From the NCBI RefSeq assembly GCF_007750395.1, contig NZ_CP036281.1, positions 2,379,001 to 2,443,000 on the forward strand: a stretch of DNA of 64,000 nucleotides. Direction: 5' to 3'. Each line of letters begins with the position of its first letter. The stretch's first letter is position 1. Made by a program: the position numbers and the translations under genes. Source of the stretch: Polystyrenella longa. Its GTDB lineage: Bacteria; Planctomycetota; Planctomycetia; Planctomycetales; Planctomycetaceae. The notes beneath the pieces are model-generated. The model worked only from the letters and a program-made list of their open reading frames with translations. It was not told the origin of the DNA and ran no database searches. Below are positions 20,301 through 30,140 of this stretch, piece after piece.

Positions 20301-23300
20301 GGCGACGATCATGACTGAATCCGATCCGAGCAAACGGGATCGGACTTCGATATTGGCTTCAAGTAACGGGATCGCTTCGGCTAACTTATTTTCCTGGATA
20401 AGGGTTTTAACCTGCTGAACCTGTGGGGTCACCGAGTTGTATTCTTCCAGTTCTTCCACAGTCATTTCGGCCAGTCGGGCATACACGTCAACGAGCCGCT
20501 GATCGATTCTCACCTGTGGATCGTCAGGTCCAAGCGTGGCAAGCGTCATTTCTGCGCGTATTCTCTGCTGGTCGGTTGTGACGTTTGGATAGCCGAGACG
20601 ACTGGCGTTGTTGATCACCCATTCGTTTGTGTCCAGTGGGATGGAGCCATCGTCGCCATATAGTTTACGCTCGATCTGCAACACCTCTGTAAGAAGGGCA
20701 AGTCCATCTTCGGGTTGCTTGTTTTGCAGGAACTGAATCGCCTCATTTCTCATTTGCTCGCGCTGTGTGATGAGATCTTCTTTTTCTTCCAATGAAAGTT
20801 GTTCAGGTTGATCAGTCAATCGAGATTCAACAGTGGCGATGGCTTCGTTAACGAGTGAACTTGCTTCGGTCTCGGTCAAAAGTTGTTTGAGTTCAGCAAG
20901 AACATCCGCGTTACCAGTTTCGCCTATCAACAAAGAGGCTCTCCGGGCGATTTCCTGACTGGGATGAAACAAATAGACTATTAGTTCGTTAGCTTCCGAA
21001 TCATTCTCATTCATTACCATACGTTCGCGATTGAATTCGTCTTCATTCATGAACAGAAGCGACACCAATTGCGGAACATGATCTCGGCTGTATAAGCGAA
21101 CCAAGTTTTCCTCGTGATTAAGCATATGCCTCATCTGATTTTCGTCCGCGCTGTGCGGAGTAGATTCGAACGCCCAGAAGAGCCGAACGCCCATGCTTTG
21201 AATATAGGGGTTCTCATTCTTCAGCATACGGGATGCGATTTCGAGAACCTGTTCACTTGGATTGTCTTGATCTTTTTGTCCGTTTTCGTCAACCATGTTT
21301 AACTTTTCTGGTCCACCATCGGCGTATAGGAACAAATTCTTGTATTGCTCATCGGATTGTGGAGGGAAATGGTGATGCGAACCGTCGATCATGCCTATCC
21401 GGTGATTTCCTTGATCGGTTTTAAACAGGAACGACTCAAACTTCTCGCTGAGGGTCAGGTCATCCGGTTTTGTCCACGGACGGGCTTCGTTGGCTTCGAC
21501 AATGGCACCGGTCATACTGGTACCATCTGTAATCTTGTTGAAGTCAACGCGATCCGTGAAGACGGTGCCCTTTCCCTGTACACTGACTACACGAGTCATA
21601 CCCGCTGGGAGTTGCTGTTCAGAATCACGGAAAACTGCGGGCATTTTTTCAATTAACTGTTTATTGTGTTCACTGTCCCACGGTTCATCGAAATGGAACT
21701 GATCGTAGAGTTCCTGTTCTTCCAGCATTGGTAAGATGCGAACACGCCAGCTGAGCCCGGCTTTTTTGTCGGGAGTCGCGATATCGGGAGGAAACTGTGC
21801 ATAAAGATCGTGATGGATGTGCCACGCCAGCATAATATTTGAAATAGTGCTCGGCGCGGATTCCTCATCACTGCCAACAAACAGTTGTTTGTTGGCAAAA
21901 ACTTTCCAAAAGGCTGTATAAACAGTCTGATATCGATCACTTTCCAATTGCTCCAGCACTTCAGGAACTTCGGGTTGAGAAATTGAATAGGTTTCAAGGA
22001 TCTGTTCATCAATACGGGATTCGGACGGATTGAGTAGTTCGTAATCAATATCATTTCCGTCGTTGATGGAGAACAGATTTTGATAAAAATCGTCCGGTAC
22101 CATCTGAGAAAATCTGACCGAACCGTCCATGAATCCGAGAATGTTCTGGCTCCCGTGTTCATGAAGTTGCTTGCTCATCTCGGACTGCAAACTCAGGTCT
22201 GCCGGCTGTGTCCATGGAACTGGCTTTTCGGCTTCAGTCAGTGCGATCGTATTTGATAATCCATCAGTGACATCAGAGAGACCTTCCGCCGACGTGAGAA
22301 CAGTACCGTCCCCAGTAATTCCTTGGACTCGGGTTTCGAAAACATTCTCTGAGTTCCAGATATCCTGATAAACCAAAGGGACCTGGGTAAGCAATTGGCG
22401 ATTGTGCTCACTATTCCAAGGTTCGTCGAGCTTGAATTGTTGATAGAGTGCCTCGAGGCCGAGGTGAGGAAGTATTTGAACGCGCCAACTGAGAAGAGGG
22501 TTTCCGTTTGCATCAACCAGGTCTTTAGGAAGCTTCTTCTGCAGGTCTGCGTAGTTATGCCAGGCCAGCATTACCTGCTTATAATTATTGGTAAGCTGCA
22601 TTAGACGCGCCGATTCACGCGCCATCTGCACAGCAACAGCCAATAGATTAGAAGTACTGGAGAGTGCACGACTGAACGAAGGGGCCGAATCGTTAATCAG
22701 GACGAGTTTATCTTTTGACGGTTCGAAAGCACCTGCAAATTGAGCGATCAACTCCAGTTGGTTTTGCAACCTCTTGATCAGTTCGTCGGGCTGACTCGGA
22801 TTCTGATAGAACGATAAAGATGCAAGAAATTCGCGCACAAGTTGCTCTGGGTCCTGTGCCCAGGCGGCAATTGCTTCCACCGCCGGTTGATCCGAAATCT
22901 GCACATTATCTCGAGGTATCAATCGAATCGTCATCTCATTAGACTGTTTTCCAAACACCGACTCGAGCGATGCGACCGACAACTCGGAGGGAATGGTCAT
23001 CACTTGTCGAATGCTCTTCATTTTTGCGAATGGGGGAGCGACATCAGCGAACATACGTAACTGACCCACATCGATCATCGCAGCAAAATTGACGTTAGGA
23101 TTGAGGTTGCTGGCATAGTTATAAACCCTGCCCCGCTCCGCTTTCTCAGCGGCATTCAGCAGATTAGCGGGGTCATCACCACTGAGAATTAAAGTGGTTG
23201 CCGAAGGGAAGATCAGATTTCGAAGACCAAATATTCCTTCTTCAACATCATCTGTTGCCTCATAGTAAGGTAGTCCTGAAGAGTGTTCAGTCAATTTGGC

Positions 23301-23648
23301 ATTGGGAGCCAACCAGCGGGTTAGCGTGGCACGCGGAAACTCCCGTCGGAAATGGATAGCTATTGCTGGAGACGCTCCCCCTCCTGGTTTCATTCGAAAC
23401 AGCACTGCTATGTTTTCAATCTCGGAAGGAGGAATCGGGAATTGACCCAAGTACGGTATGTCACCGAGCACTTCTTGTTCTGTGTCTTGAATCAGCGAAT
23501 GCGGCCGCACAAGAACCAACCCTACGATGTTATCGGATACATACTCAAGAAGTGGGTTGGAATCGGGCGGAGCAACTTCCGCAACAACCACAGTGGGAAG
23601 CCAGACGACCGACAAAATGTAAACCAAGAAGAGGCGTAACTGTTTCAT
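17319..23648 (-). CDS. Exported giant protein: two DUF1559-like segments, TPR array and active-site-intact CHAT protease
   Basis: 2109 residues, ATG at 23648, with a signal peptide (LFLVYILSVVWLPTVVVAEV). An N-terminal domain of unknown family (about 25-340) precedes two tandem copies of a DUF1559-like module at about 350-525 and 600-770. Each has LSWRVQILPHL / LSWRVRILPML, a WxSEHN motif and a terminal MDGS/IDGS box. Helical HEAT-like sequence (about 800-980) and a long TPR-type array (about 1000-1600) follow. The C-terminal CHAT domain has IATHGYF (H1929) and LSACETGLGE (C1994), the dyad of caspase-HetF-associated TPR proteases. It is the first gene of a minus-strand run with the caspase-fold protease, ECF sigma factor and kinase. 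The fusion of pilin-associated DUF1559-like modules to TPR-CHAT is not one I know. Substrate unknown; an envelope location is inferred from the signal peptide. Confidence 0.93.
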   Translation of the reverse strand: MKQLRLFLVYILSVVWLPTVVVAEVAPPDSNPLLEYVSDNIVGLVLVRPHSLIQDTEQEVLGDIPYLGQFPIPPSEIENIAVLFRMKPGGGASPAIAIHFRREFPRATLTRWLAPNAKLTEHSSGLPYYEATDDVEEGIFGLRNLIFPSATTLILSGDDPANLLNAAEKAERGRVYNYASNLNPNVNFAAMIDVGQLRMFADVAPPFAKMKSIRQVMTIPSELSVASLESVFGKQSNEMTIRLIPRDNVQISDQPAVEAIAAWAQDPEQLVREFLASLSFYQNPSQPDELIKRLQNQLELIAQFAGAFEPSKDKLVLINDSAPSFSRALSSTSNLLAVAVQMARESARLMQLTNNYKQVMLAWHNYADLQKKLPKDLVDANGNPLLSWRVQILPHLGLEALYQQFKLDEPWNSEHNRQLLTQVPLVYQDIWNSENVFETRVQGITGDGTVLTSAEGLSDVTDGLSNTIALTEAEKPVPWTQPADLSLQSEMSKQLHEHGSQNILGFMDGSVRFSQMVPDDFYQNLFSINDGNDIDYELLNPSESRIDEQILETYSISQPEVPEVLEQLESDRYQTVYTAFWKVFANKQLFVGSDEESAPSTISNIMLAWHIHHDLYAQFPPDIATPDKKAGLSWRVRILPMLEEQELYDQFHFDEPWDSEHNKQLIEKMPAVFRDSEQQLPAGMTRVVSVQGKGTVFTDRVDFNKITDGTSMTGAIVEANEARPWTKPDDLTLSEKFESFLFKTDQGNHRIGMIDGSHHHFPPQSDEQYKNLFLYADGGPEKLNMVDENGQKDQDNPSEQVLEIASRMLKNENPYIQSMGVRLFWAFESTPHSADENQMRHMLNHEENLVRLYSRDHVPQLVSLLFMNEDEFNRERMVMNENDSEANELIVYLFHPSQEIARRASLLIGETGNADVLAELKQLLTETEASSLVNEAIATVESRLTDQPEQLSLEEKEDLITQREQMRNEAIQFLQNKQPEDGLALLTEVLQIERKLYGDDGSIPLDTNEWVINNASRLGYPNVTTDQQRIRAEMTLATLGPDDPQVRIDQRLVDVYARLAEMTVEELEEYNSVTPQVQQVKTLIQENKLAEAIPLLEANIEVRSRLLGSDSVMIVADLRELRQLLFRVEEYQKAFEVADRLTTISTAIFGSEAKVVQSDRSERAYLQQYAGRPEGVIDLLIELQEIPEKQLDVPTAAQDSRFIGLRKLSEGEFETGIKYLKRSFRLFDQINNQDRTGEIANVIGDHLQKAGSKESLAWFTDSIWRYQKVNPYQGYYANYPALATQMHQSGQYHLEMTIRKALTEALREGLASQKVGQLNFVKTLPPLARTYIELGDYEMADKVLRECVTQTGDYRDDPFVIEMLTCQAEVNDYFGEHETALQLYNEALEQSKKPSEPFLAYFPSTLKSLAEHHLGRGQLDEALVFAESASDILSTKENLEYVKTVALVARISLKTGNLDNAKEFVTIGTGLLESKQFSAHDEISLRLIYADLWLQLTDLEKASTYATEAVDLALQEQGEDSLPYCRALETLSRVYLSTGDQNNALQSSLKALNNTRRLVERSAYLLSPRQQMLYSNTMRSSLDLFLTIAVPDPNSASLCYDQILQWKGSGLVRQRTIHQRAKEANVAPFYIELDRLSTKLATVSRPSSNQNIDRIRQLDQLTQFKDLLESQLSAARIAYMDLRNPVTLADFMDSIPEEATFVDYFVYQPQNAEVAGEEEPIILATLIQQNGNVEVFPLDRLNRVKEALSIWRSTLGTSPDSKQAGDLLRTILWDPLVPKLAQPELILISPDGILAQLPFHALPTVDGKQYLIEQHKLSVIPVPQLLVQRNEPTQDSGSGNMLLVGDVSYDQTPNEGFVENVLNRSLHTDSHFAPLPGTRDEINAISTLFQQGHPEATAEQLQQLAQTEASELAFRKQIANCSQVHIATHGYFIDDNEATGSNSLRRFNPGLMSGLAFAGANNRDHEENNDGLLTADEIVNLDMEHVNLAVLSACETGLGEVIQSEGLIGIQRSFQVAGTGATITSLWQVPDQATRVLMERFYRNYWEKKMSRLDALREAQIFLLNTPEAIDNPELVRGDRRVRPNQPAVAANRLNPESWAAFVLSGDWR

Positions 23649-24648
23649 GGAAACTATCCCGAAAGAACACGACAGAAATCTGCGTATAAATCATTGCGTA
23701 CAAGCAAGAAATGTCTTTGGTATTGGATTAATACTGATTGTATTAGGAAGAAGAGAAAACGCTTGCTGGCCTTGGGAGAGAGGAAAGACTAATGCAGCCG
23801 TTCAATAATCGAGTTTACCGGTCCCTTGCATCAAGTCAATACCCGAGTCCTTATCGCAGGATTTATACAAAGCGGACAAAAAAAGCTCAAAAAATAATCA
23901 AACTATTGTTAACTGCACCAACTAATTATTTAAGAAACTCGCTAACGCTACACTATCGTCGTTTGAGGAGATGGAGGCTGCTGGGACGCTTTTGAGTTTG
24001 TTTGAAAATCCGAATTTAGCATGTCCTGAATCCCGACTCATTCCGATTAGGTAAATAGGTGACGAGTTCGTTTGAGCTCTCGAATCCGTGGTGCATAATT
24101 TCCGCTTTTAGCGTATGAATGCAGGTGTAAAACTGGTCTCTCATCAGTTTCGATGACAAATTACTTTTGCTTCCATTGGACTTGGCAATTATTTCTCTGG
24201 TGATATTGGGGTTACACCTTATTGTTACTACTCCAGTACCGGTGATTATGCTCAAGTGGGTGGAGTTTCTGGAATATTAGCACCAGGGAATATTATCACC
24301 AGGATGAATCAAGATGCCGCTAGTGACTATGGGGGGTAGTTCGCATCCGCAGTGCTGTCAACTAATATGACAATGAGAAACTCGACAGTGAATAAGTGTC
24401 GAATTACCTCGGAAGACGGTTAATTCTCAGAGGACTCGTGTCTATGTAAGAATATGTCTTTGTAAGAATCATCGCAAAACTGAAATCCGAATAACGTGAG
24501 TTCCGGAGGGTCGTCTATTCAGAGCAGATGGCTTCTGAGTGTGTCTCATAATCTTTTCGTATCATGTCACATTTATGTTATTTGAAAACAGTGAAAATCA
24601 TGCCCGCAGAGAGAGACGACTTCCTAATTTCATAGAATTGATGAGCAT
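23649..24648. other. 1 kb intergenic region between divergent CHAT genes
   Basis: No convincing gene is present. It should contain the promoters of both diverging protease genes. On the plus strand 24157-24339 is a 60-codon open segment without a start (NYFSGDIGVTPYCYYSSTGD, ILAPGNIITRM) that reads like a fragment of a glycine-rich secreted protein and may be a gene remnant. The rest is AT-rich with no clear hairpin. Confidence 0.4.
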
Positions 24649-27600
24649 ATGCGAATTATTACATTCAATCTGACTACCGTATTCTTGATCCTGGTCTGTT
24701 GCTCCCGTATTCCGGCTCAAGACGCAGGTCAGATGCCTCAAGCAGTTCTGATTCAGTATGATGATGAATCAATTTCAATCGTCCCCTTGAGTTCTCCCCA
24801 GGACCCAGCGCTTCAGTCGGCTGAGGGAATTCTTCTATGGGCAGACCGGGGAATGGAACAATGGCGTCCCTACCCCCAAAACCCGTCTGAGGAAAAAATC
24901 GAATTGGTGAATGGTTTGATCCAACCTACTCGTTCGCCCGATGCCACTTCGAGTATTTCGGTATCTGCATTTACAACGCAACTTGATCAACTGACAGGAC
25001 TCGCACTCTTCCGCGGAAACGGATTTATCTCACCTGCCGCTGGTGCAATGCACCTCAATCCCAAAATCGTCATTCGCCGGGAAGCTCAGGAGGGAGACGT
25101 CGCTTATCCTGCGGTGACGCTCACCTTGCTTCGTGGGAACGAGGAAGTCTTAACGTTTCCAGTAACTGAAGGCACATCACGTATTACGTGGAGCGAAATC
25201 CCACAAATTCCCGAGTCATTTCAGGAGGGGCTTACTTCTGGCGAATATACTTTGCGTGAGGCCGATGGAGACCGTTCTGTTACTTTTGAAATTGAAAGTC
25301 CTGAAAACTTCGAATGGGTGATGGAATGGCCCGAAGAACTGAAGCCTCTTCTAGGGGATGATGAAGGTCCGTTGTATGTGCATCTCGTTGTCGAACATCT
25401 GCTCGGTCAGCTTGACGAAGAAGGGAAACCGATCCCTTATTATTCTGATGCGCTCGATCTGATCGAAACATTACCAGAGGGGGAACGGACGACAGCCCTC
25501 GAACAGACACGAAAGGTGATACTCTCAAGACTGGAGGGAGAAGAAGAAAATGTTTCTTATCTGGCACCGACTGGTGTACCACTCATTGATCAAGCTCGCG
25601 AGTTGATCGCGAATGGTAAATGGGAGCAGGCTAATCAACTGCTTGATTCGTCCGAGCTTAAAGATGGAGGACGAAAGGAAGGTCTCGCTGCACTCTATCG
25701 GGCAGTGATATTAACGGAATCGGGATTGAGTCAAACGATGAATGCGATTGCCGAATATAGGCAAGCAAGTCTGTTGCTGCAAAACAGCGATGCTGCAGAT
25801 CGCTTTCGAATCAGCAATAACTACGGTGGTTTTCTACTGAATCAAACTCAGGACCGTCTGTATAATCATGCATTCAGCATCGCGACGGGAACCTCGAATG
25901 TTCTTCTGGAGTCGGCTCTCTTCTGGAACCTCGCACGAGCTCAGTATGAATCTGCTCAAGAACTGGCCAGTGAGCTTTCAGACAGTCACGCCGCAGTGGT
26001 AGAGGTGAATCAAGCTCGCCTGTTCGCAGTACTTGCGGATCTCATCCGTACGCTAGATCGTCCAGACGACGAAGAAAGACTATTTGATCGCGCCGTGGCA
26101 AGGGCGACCCTGTTCGCTCACGAAAAAGCCAGTGCAGCCAGTAATAACGAATCCACCGACGCGATTACACGTGCATCGGCATATGAAATTCTTGCGCAAA
26201 TCGCCTTTCGCAAACAGCAGTTTGAAGAAAGCCGCAATGAAGCGAAACTGGCTGAAGCGGCTTATCTTGATGCTGGATCACTGGCTGGTGTGGAAAGCGT
26301 CCGGCGACTCCGAGGTTTGATTGCTCTACGGCATCAAGGGGAAGGTTCTCCCGAGGACGCGCTCACTCACCTGCTTATCTCACACGAAATTGCCGAACTC
26401 TTGCGAGAACAGATTCCTGATGACCAGATTGGAATAAGCCGCGCCGGATTTCTAGCCCGCCGTACTTATGTGAACGAGTTGATCATTGGGTTGCTTGTCG
26501 AGAAGAAGGAGTATAAACGCGCATTATCTTTCGTCGAACTAGCCAAGGCCCGTTCTTTGGAGGACGTCCTGATTGAACAACCGGTTGAAGAGAGTGACGC
26601 TTCAGCTTCGCAGCGAACGCTCACCGAAATTCTCGAAGCCTGGCCAAAGAATACCACAGTCCTGGAATATTATCTCGGCGGAGATCGGAGTTGGGTCTTT
26701 ATCATTAGCCCCGAGGGAGAGGTTGTCGCACATGTTCTCTCCAGGCTTGATGAGAAGCCGTGGCCTTCACGGCAACTTGTTACGGGTGTTAAACAGCTGC
26801 AGCAGAACCTTGGCAGTCAGGCAGTCAAGATGCGTCAACGACTCGTTGCTCGTCAGGGATTTGACAATGCGTGGCAGCAAGAACTGCACGAATTCTATAA
26901 TGTTCTGATTCCAAACGATGCCCGGGAACAGATTGCTCAATCAGAGAGTCTGATTGTCATCCCGCATCATGTTCTGCATTATTTTCCATTTGCAGCACTC
27001 GTAACTAAACTCGACGATGCCGCCGATTCCAAAGGAGTTGCTAAACCTGAATTCTGGATTGATGCTGGTTTTAATCTCTCTTTTGCCCCTTCTCTGTCGA
27101 CGTGGGACCTCTTGCGGCAGAACTCGACTCCGTTGCAATCGGCCAACGCCGTTGGCATCGTTGAATTTGAAGACGCTCCCCGATTACCGGGTGTCGAGCT
27201 GGACCTTGCTAACATGCGACTTGCCTTTAAAGGGAAAGTAAACAAGGTTGTTCCAGGAGATAAGGCGACCGAAGCGAATGTAATAAATCTTCTGCAACAA
27301 CCGGGCCTGTTATTGTTTTCTACCCATGGTCAAAACCTGCCCGATAATCCCCTGATGAGCTACCTGTTATGTCGATCCGATGCGGAGCACGACGGTAAAC
27401 TTACTGGTAGAGAGTTATATTCCATGCCGATTGAAGCGGATCTCATTGTGATGAGCGCTTGTTATTCTGGACTCGCTGATCGCTCTCCATTGCCCAGCGA
27501 CGACCTGTTTGGCCTGCAGCGGGCGTTGCTTCATTCTGGCTCGCAAACGGTCCTTTCTGGACTGTGGGATATCTACGATGCAACTGGACCGATCCTGATC

Positions 27601-27783
27601 AACGAATTCTTTGAGAGAATGGCCAACGGAGAAGACGCTGCTAAAGCCTTGACTGAGTCGCAGCGTAGCTTTCTCAATGAACGACGTAACTCCGGAAAGA
27701 CAGAACCATGGCTGCACCCTTACTTCTGGGCCGTCTACACTGTCTCGGGTAACGATCAGATTCACTTCAGTACGGCTAAATGA
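24649..27783 (+). CDS. Exported TPR-CHAT protease
   Basis: 1044 residues. A signal peptide is visible (FNLTTVFLILVCCSRIPAQ). The N-terminal 230 residues are beta-rich and unassigned (ILLWADRGMEQWRPYP). A helical TPR-like region (about 240-640) leads to the CHAT domain (about 670-1040), with FSTHGQNLPDNP (H893) and VMSACYSGLADRS (C938); the dyad is intact. The C-terminus (HPYFWAVYTVSG) has the WAxFxxxG ending typical of CHAT domains. It is divergent from the 2109-residue CHAT gene and convergent with the propeller membrane protein, with a palindromic repeat between them. It is the only protease gene of the cluster on the plus strand, so it is separately transcribed. Proteolytic activity is family inference. 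Confidence 0.93.
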   Translation: MRIITFNLTTVFLILVCCSRIPAQDAGQMPQAVLIQYDDESISIVPLSSPQDPALQSAEGILLWADRGMEQWRPYPQNPSEEKIELVNGLIQPTRSPDATSSISVSAFTTQLDQLTGLALFRGNGFISPAAGAMHLNPKIVIRREAQEGDVAYPAVTLTLLRGNEEVLTFPVTEGTSRITWSEIPQIPESFQEGLTSGEYTLREADGDRSVTFEIESPENFEWVMEWPEELKPLLGDDEGPLYVHLVVEHLLGQLDEEGKPIPYYSDALDLIETLPEGERTTALEQTRKVILSRLEGEEENVSYLAPTGVPLIDQARELIANGKWEQANQLLDSSELKDGGRKEGLAALYRAVILTESGLSQTMNAIAEYRQASLLLQNSDAADRFRISNNYGGFLLNQTQDRLYNHAFSIATGTSNVLLESALFWNLARAQYESAQELASELSDSHAAVVEVNQARLFAVLADLIRTLDRPDDEERLFDRAVARATLFAHEKASAASNNESTDAITRASAYEILAQIAFRKQQFEESRNEAKLAEAAYLDAGSLAGVESVRRLRGLIALRHQGEGSPEDALTHLLISHEIAELLREQIPDDQIGISRAGFLARRTYVNELIIGLLVEKKEYKRALSFVELAKARSLEDVLIEQPVEESDASASQRTLTEILEAWPKNTTVLEYYLGGDRSWVFIISPEGEVVAHVLSRLDEKPWPSRQLVTGVKQLQQNLGSQAVKMRQRLVARQGFDNAWQQELHEFYNVLIPNDAREQIAQSESLIVIPHHVLHYFPFAALVTKLDDAADSKGVAKPEFWIDAGFNLSFAPSLSTWDLLRQNSTPLQSANAVGIVEFEDAPRLPGVELDLANMRLAFKGKVNKVVPGDKATEANVINLLQQPGLLLFSTHGQNLPDNPLMSYLLCRSDAEHDGKLTGRELYSMPIEADLIVMSACYSGLADRSPLPSDDLFGLQRALLHSGSQTVLSGLWDIYDATGPILINEFFERMANGEDAAKALTESQRSFLNERRNSGKTEPWLHPYFWAVYTVSGNDQIHFSTAK

Positions 27784-28056
27784 TCATGCTTACAAGGCGC
27801 GTCTAATTACTACTAGATCTTGTCCAAGATAAGTGTAGCGGCTTTTGTGGGCGAAGAGTGATTGAAAACGTGATTTTGCGCCGCCAGAAAACGCTATGCT
27901 TAAATGTGATTCGCTCTAGTTCATTCCGATCAGGTACATTGAGAAGGCTGAGACATATGAATATGTCGAATACTGCCTTGATCAGTATGATCTTCTCCAC
28001 TTCGCAGTATTCTCTTGCGACAGATGTAACGGAGGGCAGCATCGATTGTTTATATA

Positions 28057-28142
28057 GAGCCCATCCTGAAACCAGGTTGTGGTGATCTTTAAGCCTACAG
28101 ATCAAGTTTGATGTTGTTTCACCAGAGGGTTTCAGAATCTCA
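28057..28142 (-). repeat. Palindromic intergenic repeat, copy 1 (reverse orientation)
   Basis: Reading the minus strand, it begins GAGATTCTGAAACCCTCTGG and ends ACAACCTGGTTTCAGGATGG. The outer CTGAAACC/GGTTTCAG arms can pair. It matches the copies at 45024 and 52676, and half of the one at 36697. It lies between two convergent genes and could help end transcription. Confidence 0.7.
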
Positions 28143-28259
28143 TATAATCAGTAACAGCAGGTAACAGCTTATGGATTTATCTCGTTCAGACATGCTAACT
28201 GACGATCCTGAAGTGTTCTCAGTGGACTTCCACAGGCTAATGCATCCGATCACGCTCGT

Positions 28260-30140
28260 TTATCGTCGCATCAGTAGTAAGTTGATGATCGTTTCCGCTT
28301 CCTCTTTAAAACTTATGATCGAGTCTGCGTCGTCTGAGGAGAAGCGAGATGACGTGAAAGACTTGACTCGTTGCCATCGCATCAGAACGGAATCTTCTTT
28401 GATTTCTATTGTCCAACCCTGATTCTCATACAGGAATCTCGCCAGTTCATCGTGAATTACTTCCTTTGTTCTTTCTAGATCTGGAGAACGAAGCGTATAA
28501 GCTTCGGAGAACTTCTTAAGAGCGTCGCTTTCGTTAAGGTCAATATCCTGAAATCCGATCCACTCGGCTATACTATTGAAGAGAAACTCTGGCTGAATGA
28601 GCATCTCCGGTAGAGTATCAGATATGTGTGGAAAGATGATGCATAGTTCTTTGAGTGCGACCCGGTTCTCTCTGGATTGCTCCGTCCAGGAAAAAATGCC
28701 CAACATAATTGGGTAATGGGTTCCCTCGCCAATCAGAATATGTTCAAAGTGCCCATCAATCTTGCCTTCGAGAAAACTAAAACGTGGCAACGAACTTGGA
28801 ATCTCTCCCTGAGTCATCTTCCAGTTCAATCGTTCTCCAACATTGATCATGCCGGACTTCCGGTGTTTCTTATTCCGTTCTTCATGTCTGGAGATTACTC
28901 CTACCATCAACAATAGCATCACTGAACCGAACAGATAGATATAGATCTGTGATGTGTGATGCCCTTTCAAGACTCTTGTCTGCTGACCATTGGCACTGTG
29001 AAATATAAAGATGTCTTCGATGAAACCCTGCCCCGCGATTTGTTCATCATTGGGCGAAAACTGGATGTTACGCGTACTAGGCCAAGTCGCTTTCCACATT
29101 TTCTGAGGCTCATCATTGGCGAGCGACCACATCTCTGCACGAGATCCCGAGTCAACCCACACGATTCGATGATGCGATTGGTCAATGTCGATCGAATGAA
29201 TTTCCTTACGATCCCGATATAACTCTTTAACCAGTTCTCCCTCAGGTGAATATAGTTCGACTGTGCAATCCAGCATGTCTTTACCAGTGACGACGAGCAC
29301 AACAGGTTCAGGTTCAGTTTCTATCATTCGGACGAACTGCACCGGTTGTTGATATTCGATTCGCTTCACCGGTCCAGAGCCTACTTCCCTGTCCCAGAAA
29401 TATACTGGTGAAGGGCCAGGTAAAGAAGCAAGGGAATACCGACTTGCAGCGATATATCTACCATCATTCGAAATCGCCACCGGCCCGAGTTCCAGATTAT
29501 CGAGTACTGAAAGCTCTGTATAACTATCAGTCGCTTTCATGTCCCAAGTCAGAACATTCGACACGCTCGTGGCTGCTAGAAACTGTTCGTTGGCAGAAGC
29601 AGTAACACGAACGATTCGATTTTCACGATCTTCATATAGCAACATGCGTGGGCTTAGATCCGCTCCCAGAATCTGAACCTGATACATTCCATACACTACA
29701 AGCTGATTGGTCCTGTCAAGCGGTACAACTCCTCCGAGATAGTCTGAGATCAGGCTTGAATCAGAGTCTAGGTTTAATGATTCATCAAGCAGAGAGATTC
29801 GAGGCGGAGGGTAATCGTTGAAAGCTCCGTTCTTGGGGTACGAGAGCATGAACAACGTTGGTTCGTTGATTAATTCATGAATCCAGGTCGAGCGGCCAAG
29901 CTGGTGTGTTTCTCCTGCGATCCTTTTACCGGTTCCCACGTCCCAGACAATCATTTCTGTATCAGTGTCATCGCTAGCCGCAGAATAAATTTTCGAACCG
30001 TCAGCGCTCCAGGAGATGACGTCGACCCAAAGAGTATGACCCCTGGTCATCAATTGATAGATCCAAAAACCTGTAATTAGGAATAGAATTAAACCAGCAC
30101 TCAAAAAATATATTCTTGAATGCGATGTCGGTATTCTCAT
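28260..30140 (-). CDS. Membrane protein with exterior WD40-like propeller and conserved cytoplasmic C-domain
   Basis: 626 residues from the ATG at 30140, which has AAAAGGAATAG just upstream; the open frame to 30224 is probably not translated. A transmembrane helix at about 10-31 (IYFLSAGLILFLITGFWIYQ) is followed by about 350 residues of WD40/YVTN-like blades (DVISWSADGSKIYSA, VWDVGTGKRI, GPVAISNDGRYIAAS). A second helix lies at about 385-407 (YLFGSVMLLLMVGVIS). The remaining 215 residues (LPEMLIQPEFLFN, DIDLNESDALKKFSEAY, GWTIEI) look like a conserved soluble domain that I recall from other bacteria without a name. This topology suggests a sensor joining an outer propeller to a cytoplasmic domain. 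It is convergent with the CHAT gene at 24649. Confidence 0.88.
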   Translation of the reverse strand: MRIPTSHSRIYFLSAGLILFLITGFWIYQLMTRGHTLWVDVISWSADGSKIYSAASDDTDTEMIVWDVGTGKRIAGETHQLGRSTWIHELINEPTLFMLSYPKNGAFNDYPPPRISLLDESLNLDSDSSLISDYLGGVVPLDRTNQLVVYGMYQVQILGADLSPRMLLYEDRENRIVRVTASANEQFLAATSVSNVLTWDMKATDSYTELSVLDNLELGPVAISNDGRYIAASRYSLASLPGPSPVYFWDREVGSGPVKRIEYQQPVQFVRMIETEPEPVVLVVTGKDMLDCTVELYSPEGELVKELYRDRKEIHSIDIDQSHHRIVWVDSGSRAEMWSLANDEPQKMWKATWPSTRNIQFSPNDEQIAGQGFIEDIFIFHSANGQQTRVLKGHHTSQIYIYLFGSVMLLLMVGVISRHEERNKKHRKSGMINVGERLNWKMTQGEIPSSLPRFSFLEGKIDGHFEHILIGEGTHYPIMLGIFSWTEQSRENRVALKELCIIFPHISDTLPEMLIQPEFLFNSIAEWIGFQDIDLNESDALKKFSEAYTLRSPDLERTKEVIHDELARFLYENQGWTIEIKEDSVLMRWQRVKSFTSSRFSSDDADSIISFKEEAETIINLLLMRR

